Numbered from the stretch's first letter, positions 42,923 through 51,359 are shown. The stretch is DNA of 64,000 nt from Deltaproteobacteria bacterium (GCA_020632995.1 JACKEN010000006.1:1-64000), one strand, 5' to 3'. The notes: generated from the letters alone by a model not told the origin. Made by a program: numbers and translations.

Positions 42923-43564
42923 GTGGAGCAGGTTCGAGTGAGTGTGTCATCGCGAGCGCGTGAAGCGTTGGGAGCAGCTGCTCCCATGGGCACCCCCGAG
43001 GGCCTGCTGTGGCGCGCGGCGCTGGAGACCCTCGCGACGGGCGCACCCGTCGAGCCGGATCTGGCCGCGCTGACGGGGTACTTCGTCTCTGGAGACCTGT
43101 TCCGCGGCCGCCTGCACAGTGACGAGCTCGTCGAGCGGGTGCGAGCGCTCGAGGACGCGACCTTGTTCGCCATCGCGCGGGGGGAGGACGAGGTCCTGAG
43201 CAGGCTGGAGGCGGTCTGGAAGAGAGATCCGGATCCCGCGGTCGAGTGGCGAACAGGCTGGATTCAGCTGGCCATCAGCGGCACCGGGCTCGACGAGGAG
43301 GCGATCGAGTTCCTCGTCGATGACGGGATGGTCCTCCCCGACGCGGCCCCCGACTCAGCGTGGCTCGCCCTCCACCGAGGGCGCGCCGACCTCGCACGGG
43401 ACGGGCTGGACGCTCTGCGCGTCGCGTCGACGAGGCGCTTCGCCGAGTGGCGACGGCGCCCAGAGCTCGCGATCCAGGCCGCCTGGCACCGACCACGCTG
43501 GATCCTGATGCTGGAGGACCACGCCATCGATGCGGTCCTCGCTCGATGGTTCTCTTCGAAGTGA
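42923..43564 (+). CDS. Hypothetical protein
   Basis: 213 residues, soluble and mostly helical, with no recognised family. The sequence is coherent (GLLWRAALETLATGAPVEPD, LEDATLFAIARGEDEVLSRL, WIQLAISGTGLDEEAIEFLV, ILMLEDHAIDAVLARWFSSK) and lacks a signal peptide. Its third-codon bias is a little weaker than that of its neighbours, which could mean recent acquisition, though this is only an impression. GTG 42923 is the first start; GTG 42938 also fits and neither has a good ribosome site. It sits between the beta-helix lipoprotein and recA, with 191 bases before recA. Confidence 0.6.
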   Translation: MEQVRVSVSSRAREALGAAAPMGTPEGLLWRAALETLATGAPVEPDLAALTGYFVSGDLFRGRLHSDELVERVRALEDATLFAIARGEDEVLSRLEAVWKRDPDPAVEWRTGWIQLAISGTGLDEEAIEFLVDDGMVLPDAAPDSAWLALHRGRADLARDGLDALRVASTRRFAEWRRRPELAIQAAWHRPRWILMLEDHAIDAVLARWFSSK

Positions 43565-43646
43565 TCTTCGTCGAAGCCCCTGGCAGCGCGCGCGACCACA
43601 ACCTGGGGGTGCCCTACCGATCCGCACCCCAAGATGTGGATCCCCC

Positions 43647-43676
43647 TTGACCTGGTTTACTGAACAACTGTAGGGT
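43647..43676 (+). promoter_or_regulatory. recA promoter with possible LexA half-site
   Basis: TTGACC (43647-43652), 18-base spacer, TAGGGT (43671-43676), giving a leader of about 73 bases. The spacer contains CTGAAC (GTTCAG on the other strand) at 43660-43665, a half-site of the LexA box described for Myxococcus xanthus; the second half is imperfect, so control by LexA is only possible. Confidence 0.5.
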
Positions 43677-43755
43677 GCCTCTCGTTCGGGCGTGACCCGA
43701 CTGGCAGCTGCGCGGGGATCGCGTGGCGGACACCGAAAGGCAAGACAGGTTTCAC

Positions 43756-44874
43756 ATGAGCAAGACCAGCGGGCCCGACATGGGCGAGCGGAGCAAGGCC
43801 ATCGAGCTGACCCTCCAGACCATCGAGAAGCAGTTCGGCAAGGGCGCCATCATGCGGATGGGCGACGGGCTGCCGATGGCCAACGTCGAGACGATCCCCA
43901 CCGGCTCGCTGGGCCTCGACATCGCCCTCGGCATCGGCGGGGTGCCCCGGGGTCGCATCGTGGAGATCTATGGGCCGGAGTCCTCCGGCAAGACCACCTT
44001 GACCCTGCACGTGGTGGCCGAGGCCCAGAAGCGGGGCGGGGTCTGCGCCTTCGTCGACGCCGAGCACGCCCTGGACGTGGGCTACGCCAAGAAGCTCGGC
44101 GTGAACACCAACGACCTCCTCATCGCCCAGCCCGACACCGGCGAGCAGGCCCTCGAGATCGTCGACATGCTGGTCCGCTCCAACGCGGTGGACGTGGTGG
44201 TCATCGACTCCGTGGCGGCCCTGGTGCCCAAGGCGGAGATCGAGGGCGAGATGGGCGACTCCCACGTGGGTCTGCAGGCCCGGCTCATGAGCCAGGCCCT
44301 GCGCAAGCTCACCGGCTCCATCGCCAAGTCCAAGACCTGCTGTGTCTTCATCAACCAGATCCGCATGAAGATCGGGGTGATGTTCGGCTCGCCCGAGACC
44401 ACCACCGGCGGTAACGCGCTGAAGTTCTACTGCTCGCAGCGCCTCGACATCCGGCGCATCGGCTCCATCAAGAAGGCCGAGGAGAGCATCGGCAACCGCA
44501 CCCGGGTGCGGGTGGTGAAGAACAAGCTGGCGCCGCCCTTCAAGGAGGTCGAGTTCGACATCCTCTACGGGCGCGGCATCTCCAAGTCGGGCGAGATCCT
44601 CGACATGGGCACCGACCTCGGCCTCGTCGACAAGTCTGGCGCCTGGTACTCGTACAACGGCGAGCGCATCGGGCAGGGGCGGGACAACGCCCGCATCTAC
44701 CTCGAGGAGCACCCGGAGATGCTGGACGAGCTCGAGGGCAAGATCCGGCTGAACTTCGGGCTCGAGGGCGCGCCCACCGCCTCTGGCGGCGGCGGGGCTG
44801 GGGACGGGGAGGGCGACGAGCCCGACAACGTCACCCCCATGAAGCCCGGGGCCAAGAAGGCCAAGCGCGGCTGA
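43756..44874 (+). CDS. recA: Recombinase A
   Basis: 372 residues. RecA binds single-stranded DNA, drives strand exchange and triggers LexA cleavage. Key features: IEKQFGKGAIMRMGDG, Walker A GPESSGKTTLTLH, AFVDAEHALDVGYAKKLGVN, Walker B DVVVIDSVAALVPKAEIEGE, loop 2 region TTGGNALKFYCSQRLDIRRI and the C-terminal acidic/Gly tail (GGGGAGDGEGDEPDN). Normal length and order. ATG 43756 gives MSKTSGPDMGERSKAI, the usual start with a poor ribosome site. The promoter at 43647 lies 73 bases or so upstream. Confidence 0.98.
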   Translation: MSKTSGPDMGERSKAIELTLQTIEKQFGKGAIMRMGDGLPMANVETIPTGSLGLDIALGIGGVPRGRIVEIYGPESSGKTTLTLHVVAEAQKRGGVCAFVDAEHALDVGYAKKLGVNTNDLLIAQPDTGEQALEIVDMLVRSNAVDVVVIDSVAALVPKAEIEGEMGDSHVGLQARLMSQALRKLTGSIAKSKTCCVFINQIRMKIGVMFGSPETTTGGNALKFYCSQRLDIRRIGSIKKAEESIGNRTRVRVVKNKLAPPFKEVEFDILYGRGISKSGEILDMGTDLGLVDKSGAWYSYNGERIGQGRDNARIYLEEHPEMLDELEGKIRLNFGLEGAPTASGGGGAGDGEGDEPDNVTPMKPGAKKAKRG

Positions 44875-44900
44875 TCTGCCCCCCGGCCTCGGTCCGGCGG

Positions 44901-45788
44901 TCAGGGCAGCTCCAGCAGCCGGGCCAGGAGCGCCACCTCGGTGCCGGCCAGCCCGACCGACAGGAACAGGGTGACCCCCGTCGCCGGGCCCGCGCTCAGC
45001 GCCGGACCCAGCGCGGAGATCTCCCCCCGACGCGGGTGCACCGCGGCCACGTGGGCGGGGTGGTAGGCGTCCAGCTGCGCCAGGGAGTCGGTGACGATCC
45101 GACCGGCGCGAGTCACGAGGTCAGGCCCGAACTCGGACGCTCCGACCTGCTTCGGGCCGATCGACGCCACGAAGGGGCTCTCGTCAACCCAGCTTGCCTC
45201 GATCACCGGGGTCAGGGACGAGGTAGCGAGCACCACGAGGCCCGCGCCCTCGACCGCCCCCCGCGCCGAGGCCGCAGCCTCCACCGTCAGGCCGAGCTCC
45301 GCGCGCGCCCGTCGCGTGAAGGCCTCCCGTCGCTCCGGGTCGCGGGCGTAGACCCGGACCCGATCGAGGTGGCGCACCGCGCGGATCGCCCACAGCTGCG
45401 CCCACGCCTGACGTCCGGCCCCCAACAGGCCCAGCGTCGCCGCGCCTGCGGGCGCGAGCGCGTCCACCGCCAGGGCGGTCATCGCGCCGACCCGGCGGGG
45501 CCCCAGCTCCGTCCCCGCCGCCAGGCCGAGCGCCCGCCCCGAGGCCGCGTCGTAGGCCACCACCAGCTCTTCTGCCCCCGCGACCTTGTCGTAGGACCGA
45601 TACCCGTACCAGCGGCCGGTCCGGGCCCCCGCGGTGTAGACCACCTTGCCATCCAGGAGCGGAACCTCCACCCGGGGCGGGGCCTGGTACGTCTTGCCCT
45701 CCAGCGCCAGCACCACCTCCCGCAGCCACGCGATCGCGCGCTCAGGAGTCAGGTGCTCGCGCACGAAGGCGTCGTCGAGGACGCGCAC
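44901..45788 (-). CDS. Ornithine cyclodeaminase/mu-crystallin family protein
   Basis: 295 residues from GTG 45788. The family fold is visible: N-terminal RVLDDAFVREHLTPERAIAW, then the dinucleotide-binding loop GAATLGLLGAGRQAWAQLWA (GxGxQA), LVVLATSSLTPVIEASWVDE and the closing region GRIVTDSLAQLDAYHPAHV. Family members use NAD(P) to cyclise ornithine to proline or to reduce ketimines. The Gly-rich loop and the conserved Asp and Gln are present, but the substrate cannot be told apart between ornithine, alanine or other amino acids. It converges with recA and lies 10 bases downstream of the lipoprotein gene on its strand. Confidence 0.88.
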   Translation of the reverse strand: MRVLDDAFVREHLTPERAIAWLREVVLALEGKTYQAPPRVEVPLLDGKVVYTAGARTGRWYGYRSYDKVAGAEELVVAYDAASGRALGLAAGTELGPRRVGAMTALAVDALAPAGAATLGLLGAGRQAWAQLWAIRAVRHLDRVRVYARDPERREAFTRRARAELGLTVEAAASARGAVEGAGLVVLATSSLTPVIEASWVDESPFVASIGPKQVGASEFGPDLVTRAGRIVTDSLAQLDAYHPAHVAAVHPRRGEISALGPALSAGPATGVTLFLSVGLAGTEVALLARLLELP

Positions 45789-45798
45789 CCCGATCCGC

Positions 45799-47352
45799 TC
45801 AGCGCCACCCGCCGGTGGCGAGCAGGGCGGGGCTCATCCCCACCAGGAGCCGCCCATCCGGGTGGGCGAGGAGCGAGGCGATCGGCACGTCCCGCATGTC
45901 CCGGGGCAGGCAGATCCGATCCACCCGGCTGCCGTCGGGGGCCAGGCGCAGGAGGGTCGGGTGCGCGTCGGCGATGAACAGGGTGCCGTCGGCGGCCTGG
46001 CTCACCGCGGAGATGCGGAGCGGGTCCTCGGCCCCGGGGCGCTCGTCCGCGAAGAGCGCGTCGTTCAGCGCGGCGGGGCGGCGGGCGGTGAGGCCGCCGT
46101 CGTCCTCCACCAACAGGAGCTGACCCTGGGCCCCCGCGGCCACCGTCACCAGCGACGCGACCCCGGGGGCGGGGAGGGTGGTGGTAAAGGCGGCGCAGAG
46201 GGGATCGCAACCCGAGTTGACGGCGGACTCCAAGACGACGCTCCACCGATCCTGGCCGCCGTACTGGTAGACCGAGCCGGTGACGTCCACCGCCACGTGG
46301 CGCTCGTCGGCGCGCGGGACCACGGTGGTCACGGCCGCCGAGCGAGGCAGTGAGAGGCTCACCCGCCAGGTGGTGGAGGTCTCGGTGCGGCACCAGATGG
46401 TCGCGGTCCGGTCCGCGCCCTGCTCGCCCCCGAAGGCGCAGACCGAGGGCTCGCCGTCGAGCGGGAGCGCTACGATCCCGCGCAGGGTCCGGGGGCTGGA
46501 GTCGGCGGTGAAGGGGGTGGTCTGCACGTAGCGCCGGCTCGCCTCGGACCAGGTGTAGGCGACCGCGGTCGTGCCGAAGCCGCTGGAGACATCGAAGGTG
46601 AGCGCGCGGGGCAGCTGCCGCCCCTCCACCTCGACCCCCTCAGCCGAGAGCCACCGTGCCTCGGCCGACTCTCCCTGCAGCAGGATCGGCGCCTCGGTCG
46701 GGAGCGGCACCGGCCGGACCTCGCCCCCGGTCGCGGGGAGCACGCCCACCATCACCGTGCTGGTCATCGAGAAGCCCATCGCCACGTCGCCCCCGCCGAG
46801 CACCCGCATGGCGCCGATGAACTCGGCCGAGGTCCGGGGGGTGGTGACGGTGAGGGGGGTGGGCAGCTCCACGCAGGGGTCCTCCACCCCGAGCCCGGCC
46901 AGGAGCTGGGCGAGCCGCGCGGTCCGCTCCTCGCGCACGTCGCGCGACAGGCCGCCCTCGTCCACTGGCACCAGCGGCTCAGGCGCCTCGGGATCGGAGG
47001 GTCCTCGCAGGACGTAGGGCGCGTGCAGCGTGATCATCCGCCGGGCGCCGACGTCGGTCTCGGCCGCGAAGCGCAGGTCCAGGACGTCGAGCTGCTTCGG
47101 GAGGTCCGCGGGGTCCACGCCGGCGAAGAGCATGTCCACCCCGCTGCCCCCGATGACCTCGGGGGTGACCGTCTCGAGCCCCGCCGCCGGCGCCACCACG
47201 AGCGCGCCGGGGCGGAGGGCGCGGCCGGCGGAGGCGGTGCCGTAGACCACGTGGCTCGTCCCCGGGTCGGGGACGCTCAACGCGGCGTCGGGGCCCCCGT
47301 CACCGCAAGCCAGCATGCACAACGCCAACCCCGCGCCCGCCCACTGCCGCAT
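45799..47352 (-). CDS. Hypothetical lipoprotein, beta-rich
   Basis: 517 residues from ATG 47352. Signal peptide RQWAGAGLALCMLACGDGG with Cys in LAC. The mature protein is almost all beta: ALRPGALVVAPAAGLETVTP, AETDVGARRMITLHAPYVLR, LAQLLAGLGVEDPC, then four-stranded units such as LPLDGEPSVCAFGGEQGADR and RTATIWCRTETSTTWRVSL followed by AADGTLFIADAHPTLLRLAP, which recall beta-propeller (NHL/SBP-like) blades near the C-terminus. No catalytic signature. A TATGCT box 6 bases before the ATG is a plausible -10 of a leaderless transcript. Exported, probably outer membrane. Function unknown. Confidence 0.7.
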   Translation of the reverse strand: MRQWAGAGLALCMLACGDGGPDAALSVPDPGTSHVVYGTASAGRALRPGALVVAPAAGLETVTPEVIGGSGVDMLFAGVDPADLPKQLDVLDLRFAAETDVGARRMITLHAPYVLRGPSDPEAPEPLVPVDEGGLSRDVREERTARLAQLLAGLGVEDPCVELPTPLTVTTPRTSAEFIGAMRVLGGGDVAMGFSMTSTVMVGVLPATGGEVRPVPLPTEAPILLQGESAEARWLSAEGVEVEGRQLPRALTFDVSSGFGTTAVAYTWSEASRRYVQTTPFTADSSPRTLRGIVALPLDGEPSVCAFGGEQGADRTATIWCRTETSTTWRVSLSLPRSAAVTTVVPRADERHVAVDVTGSVYQYGGQDRWSVVLESAVNSGCDPLCAAFTTTLPAPGVASLVTVAAGAQGQLLLVEDDGGLTARRPAALNDALFADERPGAEDPLRISAVSQAADGTLFIADAHPTLLRLAPDGSRVDRICLPRDMRDVPIASLLAHPDGRLLVGMSPALLATGGWR

Positions 47353-47395
47353 GGCCCGAGCATAGCGCAGGCGGGCCGGCGTCACGCGGAGCCCA

Positions 47396-47435
47396 GAAAG
47401 GAAAACGGGAGGCACAGCGGATGCCGTGCCTCCCG
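47396..47435 (-). terminator. Rho-independent terminator on the minus strand
   Basis: On the minus strand CGGGAGGCAC-GGCATCCGCT-GTGCCTCCCG, a perfect 10-pair stem, is followed by TTTTCCTTTC. It faces away from any annotated gene on its strand, so it must end an unannotated transcript coming from higher coordinates. Confidence 0.8.
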
Positions 47436-47600
47436 GAACCTGACCAGCCGACGTGCGAACCTGGGACGGGACTTGGGGTTAATGGGTTGGAACAACACGC
47501 CGAGCAGTCCCCCTGCACTAAAGCAGGGGCCATACCAAGCTTGGCCCATCGAAATCACAGGAGATTTCACGCCGATCGGGGGTGGTCGCGCGCGGGCGAT
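47396..47600 (-). ncRNA. Candidate structured small RNA (intergenic region 47353-47660)
   Basis: The 308 bases between the lipoprotein and Rieske genes carry no convincing protein gene: the frames present have low third-position G+C, unlike every real gene here. On the minus strand there are four possible hairpins, GAAATC/GATTTC (47551-47568), GGGCCA/TGGCCC (47527-47547), CCCCTGC/GCAGGGG (47510-47529, alternative to the previous) and GGGACT/AGTCCC (47468-47511), then the perfect terminator. That fits a small RNA of about 200 nucleotides. It does not match 6S RNA, tmRNA, RNase P RNA or SRP RNA motifs that I can recall. The 5' end and promoter are not defined. Confidence 0.45.
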
Positions 47601-47660
47601 CGTTCGCGTTCGCGCACCGCGTACAAAGGCGGGACGGTGACGTGCGGATCCTGACGCAAG

Positions 47661-47993
47661 CTATACGAGGGCGAACCACGCCTCGCCGTCGGCCTCCACC
47701 GGCACCGCCTCCAGCCGGCTGCCCTTGCAGGGGCCGGCGAGGCAGAGGCCGTCCTCGCGGCGATAGCGGGCGCCGTGGGTGAGGCACACGAGGTCGTGGT
47801 CGGGGGGGAGAACACCGACGCCGGAGTCGAGGGGCACCGGGAGGTGGCGGCAGACGTTCCAGAACGCGCGCACCGCCGCTCCATCCCTCACCACCACCAG
47901 GCTCCGGCGGGGTGGGGCGCCCCCGGGGACCCGCACCACGGTGCCCCCCTCCTCGGGGAGCTCCGCCGCGGTCCCCAGGCGGACCCGCGGCAT
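47661..47993 (-). CDS. Rieske [2Fe-2S] domain protein
   Basis: 110 residues: one Rieske domain with both cluster motifs, C-x-H in WNVCRHLPVPL and C-x2-H in LVCLTHGARY, spaced about 20 residues apart as in ferredoxin-type Rieske proteins. No signal peptide, so a cytoplasmic electron carrier is likely. The partner oxygenase or reductase is not in the neighbourhood. It follows the SirB1-like gene with a one-base overlap (TGATG). Confidence 0.85.
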   Translation of the reverse strand: MPRVRLGTAAELPEEGGTVVRVPGGAPPRRSLVVVRDGAAVRAFWNVCRHLPVPLDSGVGVLPPDHDLVCLTHGARYRREDGLCLAGPCKGSRLEAVPVEADGEAWFALV

Positions 47994-48811
47994 CAGTTGA
48001 GCTCCCCCCGCAACACCTGGAGGTGGGGGAGGAGCCCCTGGATCCGGTCGCGGTCCGGGGCGTCGGGCACCGCGGCGAGGTAGGCCTCGAGGTCCTGGGT
48101 CGCGGCCTGGCCGAGGCCGAGCTGGCCGTACAAGAGGCCGCGATCCCGCTGCTCCTCGAACCGGCTCGGATCCACCAGGAGCAGGCGATCCAGGGCGGTG
48201 ACCGCGCCGACCAGGTCCTCGGCGAGGACGTAGGCGTGCTTCAGGTTGGTGAGCACCCGGGTCACGATCTGCCGGGGCGGGGTGGGGTTCGTCATCCAGG
48301 GCTCGAGGGTCACCCGGCTCCCCGAGGTCCGCTCCAACAGGGCCGCGAGCTCGCTCTGGCCTACCACCTGGCCGCCGCCGAAGGGATCCACGAGCACCGC
48401 GTTGTGGGGGAGGTGATGCCGCACCAGGAAGTGGCCGGGGAACCCCACCCCCTCCGCCTGCTGACCGGCCCGGCGGGCCACCTCGATGTAGACCACCGAG
48501 AGGGTGATCGGGAGCCCCAGGCCGCGGTCCAACACCTCGTTCAGGAGGCTGTTCCCGCGGTCGTAGTATTGGCCGTCGTTCCCCTGCAGGCCCGCCTCCT
48601 CGAACAGGGCCTGGCGCATGGCCTGGAGGGTCCCCACCTGGTGGATGAGGACCTCGACCCGGGCGGCCAGATCGTCCAAGCGCCGCAGGTAGGGGGCGGG
48701 GTCCAGGTTCGGGTGCTCCTCCAGGGCCACCGCGAGGAGCGCCTCCGCCAGGGGGAGGTCGTCGCCGTGGGCATCCAGGAGGGTCTTGAGGGCGCGCTGG
48801 CAGGGGGTCAC
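47993..48811 (-). CDS. SirB1/transglutaminase-like TPR protein
   Basis: 272 residues from GTG 48811. It matches the SirB1-type family (transglutaminase-like core plus TPR): RRLDDLAARVEVLIHQVGTL, YDRGNSLLNEVLDRGLGLPI, TLSVVYIEVARRAGQQAEGV, FPGHFLVRHHLPHNAVLVDP and a TPR-like C-terminus (GAVTALDRLLLVDPSRFEEQ). The core lacks an obvious catalytic Cys, as in many family members. Function in the cell is not established. It lies divergent from the Cys-rich lipoprotein gene with about 110 bases between. Confidence 0.85.
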   Translation of the reverse strand: MTPCQRALKTLLDAHGDDLPLAEALLAVALEEHPNLDPAPYLRRLDDLAARVEVLIHQVGTLQAMRQALFEEAGLQGNDGQYYDRGNSLLNEVLDRGLGLPITLSVVYIEVARRAGQQAEGVGFPGHFLVRHHLPHNAVLVDPFGGGQVVGQSELAALLERTSGSRVTLEPWMTNPTPPRQIVTRVLTNLKHAYVLAEDLVGAVTALDRLLLVDPSRFEEQRDRGLLYGQLGLGQAATQDLEAYLAAVPDAPDRDRIQGLLPHLQVLRGELN

Positions 48812-48920
48812 CGGAGCCTGGATGCAAGCACGGGGGTGGTCGCCTGGTCGAGTCGTCGGGTGGCGGGCGCACGCTTTGCTCGCCGGACGCAGCGCCAGCC
48901 GGTATACAGGGGAGGGATCT

Positions 48921-49733
48921 ATGGGGCTTCGAACCAGGTACTGGCCCGCAGCGGCCTTGTTGTGGGCGACGGTCTCGGCGGGTTGTGCGGCGGAGGCGCT
49001 CTCCGAGCCCACCGGCGTCGACGCCGGGGCAGTGACGGACGCCGGCAGCCTCAACACCGCCGACGCGTCGGTGAACGCCGACGCGGGCGCCTCCGTCGAC
49101 GCCGGCCCGCTGAGCGACGCGGGGGCGATCGCGGATCAGTGTGATCCGGTGACCCAGTCCGACTGCGCGCCGCCCGCCACCAAGTGCGTGGTCGAGGGCC
49201 CCATGCCGGGCACCGCGTGTGTGGAGCCCCTGGCGGACGAGCGCCCCCTCGGCGCGGCGTGCGAGGGGCGGGACTGCGAGGCGGGGCTGGCCTGCGCCCT
49301 CGTCTCCACCACCTCCACCGTGGGTGAGTGCGTGAAGGTGTGTGACCTGGTGAGCGGCGCGGGCTGCGAGCGCCTCGGCACCGAGTACGAGTGCCGCACC
49401 CGCCTGACCGGCACCAACTGGGGCTCCTGCCAGGAGCTCCCCCCGAGCTGCGATCCCTACACCCAGACCCCGTGTGAGGCCGACCAGGCGTGTCAACCCT
49501 TCTTGCGCCGCACCGGCACCTGGGAGTTCCGGTGCCGCGCCGCGGGCCCGGGCGAGGAGGACGCCCTGTGCGGCGGCGCGAACCCCGCCTGCCAGCGCGG
49601 GCTGGCCTGCGTCTCGACCCCGCAGGGGTCGGCCTTCTGCCGGCGCATCTGCCAGGTCAACACCGACTGCGAGGACCAGCGGCAGTGCAACGGGGTGGTG
49701 GGCGAGCCCGCCTTCATGTACTGCGGCGATTGA
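48921..49733 (+). CDS. Cys-rich lipoprotein with DAG linker
   Basis: 270 residues. Signal peptide AAALLWATVSAGCAAE with lipobox SAGC, then an Asp-Ala-Gly linker (VDAGAVTDAGSLNTADASVN). The rest has about 20 Cys in short regularly spaced blocks, for example CDPVTQSDCAPPATKCVVEG, CEGRDCEAGLACALVSTTST, CDPYTQTPCEADQACQPF and CQRGLACVSTPQGSAFCRRI, a pattern of small disulfide-rich modules known from many myxobacterial surface proteins. ATG 48921 follows GGGGAGGG. Overlaps the next lipoprotein gene by one base (TGATG). Confidence 0.82.
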   Translation: MGLRTRYWPAAALLWATVSAGCAAEALSEPTGVDAGAVTDAGSLNTADASVNADAGASVDAGPLSDAGAIADQCDPVTQSDCAPPATKCVVEGPMPGTACVEPLADERPLGAACEGRDCEAGLACALVSTTSTVGECVKVCDLVSGAGCERLGTEYECRTRLTGTNWGSCQELPPSCDPYTQTPCEADQACQPFLRRTGTWEFRCRAAGPGEEDALCGGANPACQRGLACVSTPQGSAFCRRICQVNTDCEDQRQCNGVVGEPAFMYCGD

Positions 49734-50506
49734 TGGCCCCGGAAACGAAGCTGCGCGCTCCGCTCGGGAGCTCGGTCGGCGTCGCGCTGGCCCTCGTGAC
49801 GACCGCGTGCGGCGGCACCACCGCGCCGCCCGCCCCGACCAGCCTGGCCCTGGCCCCCGCCTATGAGGCGCTGGTGGTGAGCAAGATCCTGCCCGACGGC
49901 ATCGAGGTGGCGCGGCTCGACGTGGCGCCGCTGCGCCTGTTCGACCTGCAGAGCGCGGGCGGCCAGGTCGTTGGGTCGGCGCAGGGGGTGGGCGCGGCCC
50001 ACGCGGTGGAGGGGACCTTCGAGTCCGACACCGGGCGCTTCCGCTTCGACGCGTTCCCCGGGCCCCTGGTCTCGGCCCAGGCCGAGCAGGTCGAGGCGCT
50101 CGGCGGGCGCGGGGACGACGACGTCCCGGCGGATGGCCTCGCCAACACCATCACCGGCTACGTGCGCACCTCCAGCGGCACCACCTACCAGACCGACGGC
50201 AGCTACATCGGAGTGGCGGAGGCGGACGATCTGCCCACCCTCGACGTCACCCTGGCCACCGCCACCGAGTTCGAGGTCGGGCGGGTGCGGGTCACGGGCG
50301 CCGCGGGGTTCGCGCCGGCCCGCGCCGCGGTGGAGGTCTTCGTCTACCGCCTCCGGGCGGATCAGCCGGACTTCGAGGTGGTCGAGACCCAGGCCGACGG
50401 CAGCATGGGCCCCCTGGTGGTGGACGCGGTGCCCGGCGACGTGGTGCTCGTGCGGGCCCTCGTCCTGCGACGCTTGGGCCCCGCGGTCGCGCTGCGCGTT
50501 CAATAG
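49733..50506 (+). CDS. Hypothetical lipoprotein
   Basis: 257 residues, no recognised family. Signal peptide SSVGVALALVTTACGG with lipobox TTAC. The mature protein is beta-rich with FDLQSAGGQVVGSAQGVGAA, GTFESDTGRFRFDAFPGPLV, GYVRTSSGTTYQTDGSYIGV and VDAVPGDVVLVRALVLRR, which looks like two Ig-like or carboxypeptidase-regulatory-like sandwiches. It has no Cys after the lipobox, in contrast to its upstream partner. Its ATG overlaps the stop of the Cys-rich lipoprotein gene, so the two are made together and may form a surface complex. Ends with CAA TAG before the degenerate repeat region. Confidence 0.7.
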   Translation: MAPETKLRAPLGSSVGVALALVTTACGGTTAPPAPTSLALAPAYEALVVSKILPDGIEVARLDVAPLRLFDLQSAGGQVVGSAQGVGAAHAVEGTFESDTGRFRFDAFPGPLVSAQAEQVEALGGRGDDDVPADGLANTITGYVRTSSGTTYQTDGSYIGVAEADDLPTLDVTLATATEFEVGRVRVTGAAGFAPARAAVEVFVYRLRADQPDFEVVETQADGSMGPLVVDAVPGDVVLVRALVLRRLGPAVALRVQ

Positions 50507-50738
50507 TCGCCGGCGCCCCGGAGCCTCGAGCCTGGACCCTGCCTGCCCGCCGTCCTGAGTCCTGGAGCCTGAGGCCTGGAGCCTGTGGCCTGTCTCTGAA
50601 TCCTGAAGCCGACGGCACAACGCTCCGAGCAGACAGGGGCGGGCTCAGGCTTCAGAGACAGGTCTCCGGTTGGACGAGCCAGGGTTCAGGCCGCAGGTCT
50701 CAGGCCACAGGCTTCATCTCCGCCGGCCCGCCGACCCC
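50507..50738. repeat. Degenerate CCTG/CAGG repeats forming inverted arms between convergent genes
   Basis: The left half is built of imperfect short units around GCCTGGAGCCTGAGGCCTG; the right half carries the same words in inverse. Two exact 12-base inverted pairs are visible: CCTGTCTCTGAA (50589-50600) with TTCAGAGACAGG (50651-50662), and GCCTGTGGCCTG (50581-50592) with CAGGCCACAGGC (50701-50712). Lying between convergent genes, it could act as a two-way terminator. No gene is present in it. Confidence 0.7.
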
Positions 50739-51296
50739 CTAGTTCGGGTCGCCCATGCTCCCCGGGCCGTTGGTCTCGAAGTCCATGTCCTCGTCCTCGT
50801 CCTCGTCCTCTTCCGACTCGTCCGAGAAGTTGGAGCTGTGGTGCAGGACGAAGCGCCACTCCCCATCCATCTGCTCGAGGATGTTGGTGGTGACCACCGT
50901 GGCCTGGAAGTCTTCGCCGTCCTCGGTCTCGATGTGTACGTAGGCGATCAGGTTCACCCACGCGGTGCGGCCGGAGACCTCGACGTGGATGTCTTCGAGC
51001 TGGAACTCCACCGCCTGCACGGAGCGGAGGATCTCCTGCCACGACGCGCGCACGTCGTCCCAGCCCACCACCAGCTCCCAGCCGGGATGGACGCAGCGCA
51101 CGTGCGGCGTGTGGGCCCACAGCCGCGACATCTTCTCGAGGTCGCGGCTCATGAACGCCTCGTAGAAGCCGAGGTTGGCCTCCTCCACCCGGGTCAGCTC
51201 CTTGGTGAGGGAAGTGCCGAAGTCCGCGCGGGCGGGATCGACCTCCGCGTTGGGTGACGGGGTCACGGGGGAAGCAGGCTCACGCGGCTTGCTCAT
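50739..51296 (-). CDS. SnoaL/NTF2-like protein with acidic tail
   Basis: 185 residues from ATG 51296. After a disordered N-terminus the NTF2-like fold begins ELTRVEEANLGFYEAFMSRD, followed by LWAHTPHVRCVHPGWELVVG, SWQEILRSVQAVEFQLEDIH, TAWVNLIAYVHIETEDGEDF and EWRFVLHHSSNF, matching the SnoaL-like DUF4440-type family of small ligand-binding or enzyme domains. The last 25 residues are mostly Asp and Glu. No export signal. It is divergent from the FHA gene. Confidence 0.85.
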   Translation of the reverse strand: MSKPREPASPVTPSPNAEVDPARADFGTSLTKELTRVEEANLGFYEAFMSRDLEKMSRLWAHTPHVRCVHPGWELVVGWDDVRASWQEILRSVQAVEFQLEDIHVEVSGRTAWVNLIAYVHIETEDGEDFQATVVTTNILEQMDGEWRFVLHHSSNFSDESEEDEDEDEDMDFETNGPGSMGDPN

Positions 51297-51359
51297 CGAT
51301 ACCGTCCAGGCTACCACAGGAGAAACGCGGCGCGTGAAGGGCGTTCGCGGTGCCGCGCC

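Noticed and set aside
47396..47450. Resemblance of the minus-strand sequence around the terminator to the SRP RNA tip (GGTCAGG...)
   Set aside because: The conserved GGAAGCAGC side is missing and the bases form a perfect terminator stem instead.
47382..47570. Small minus-strand frame of 62 codons in the 47.4 kb gap
   Set aside because: Codon use differs sharply from other genes, there is no ribosome site, and the frame runs through a terminator hairpin; a non-coding RNA fits better.
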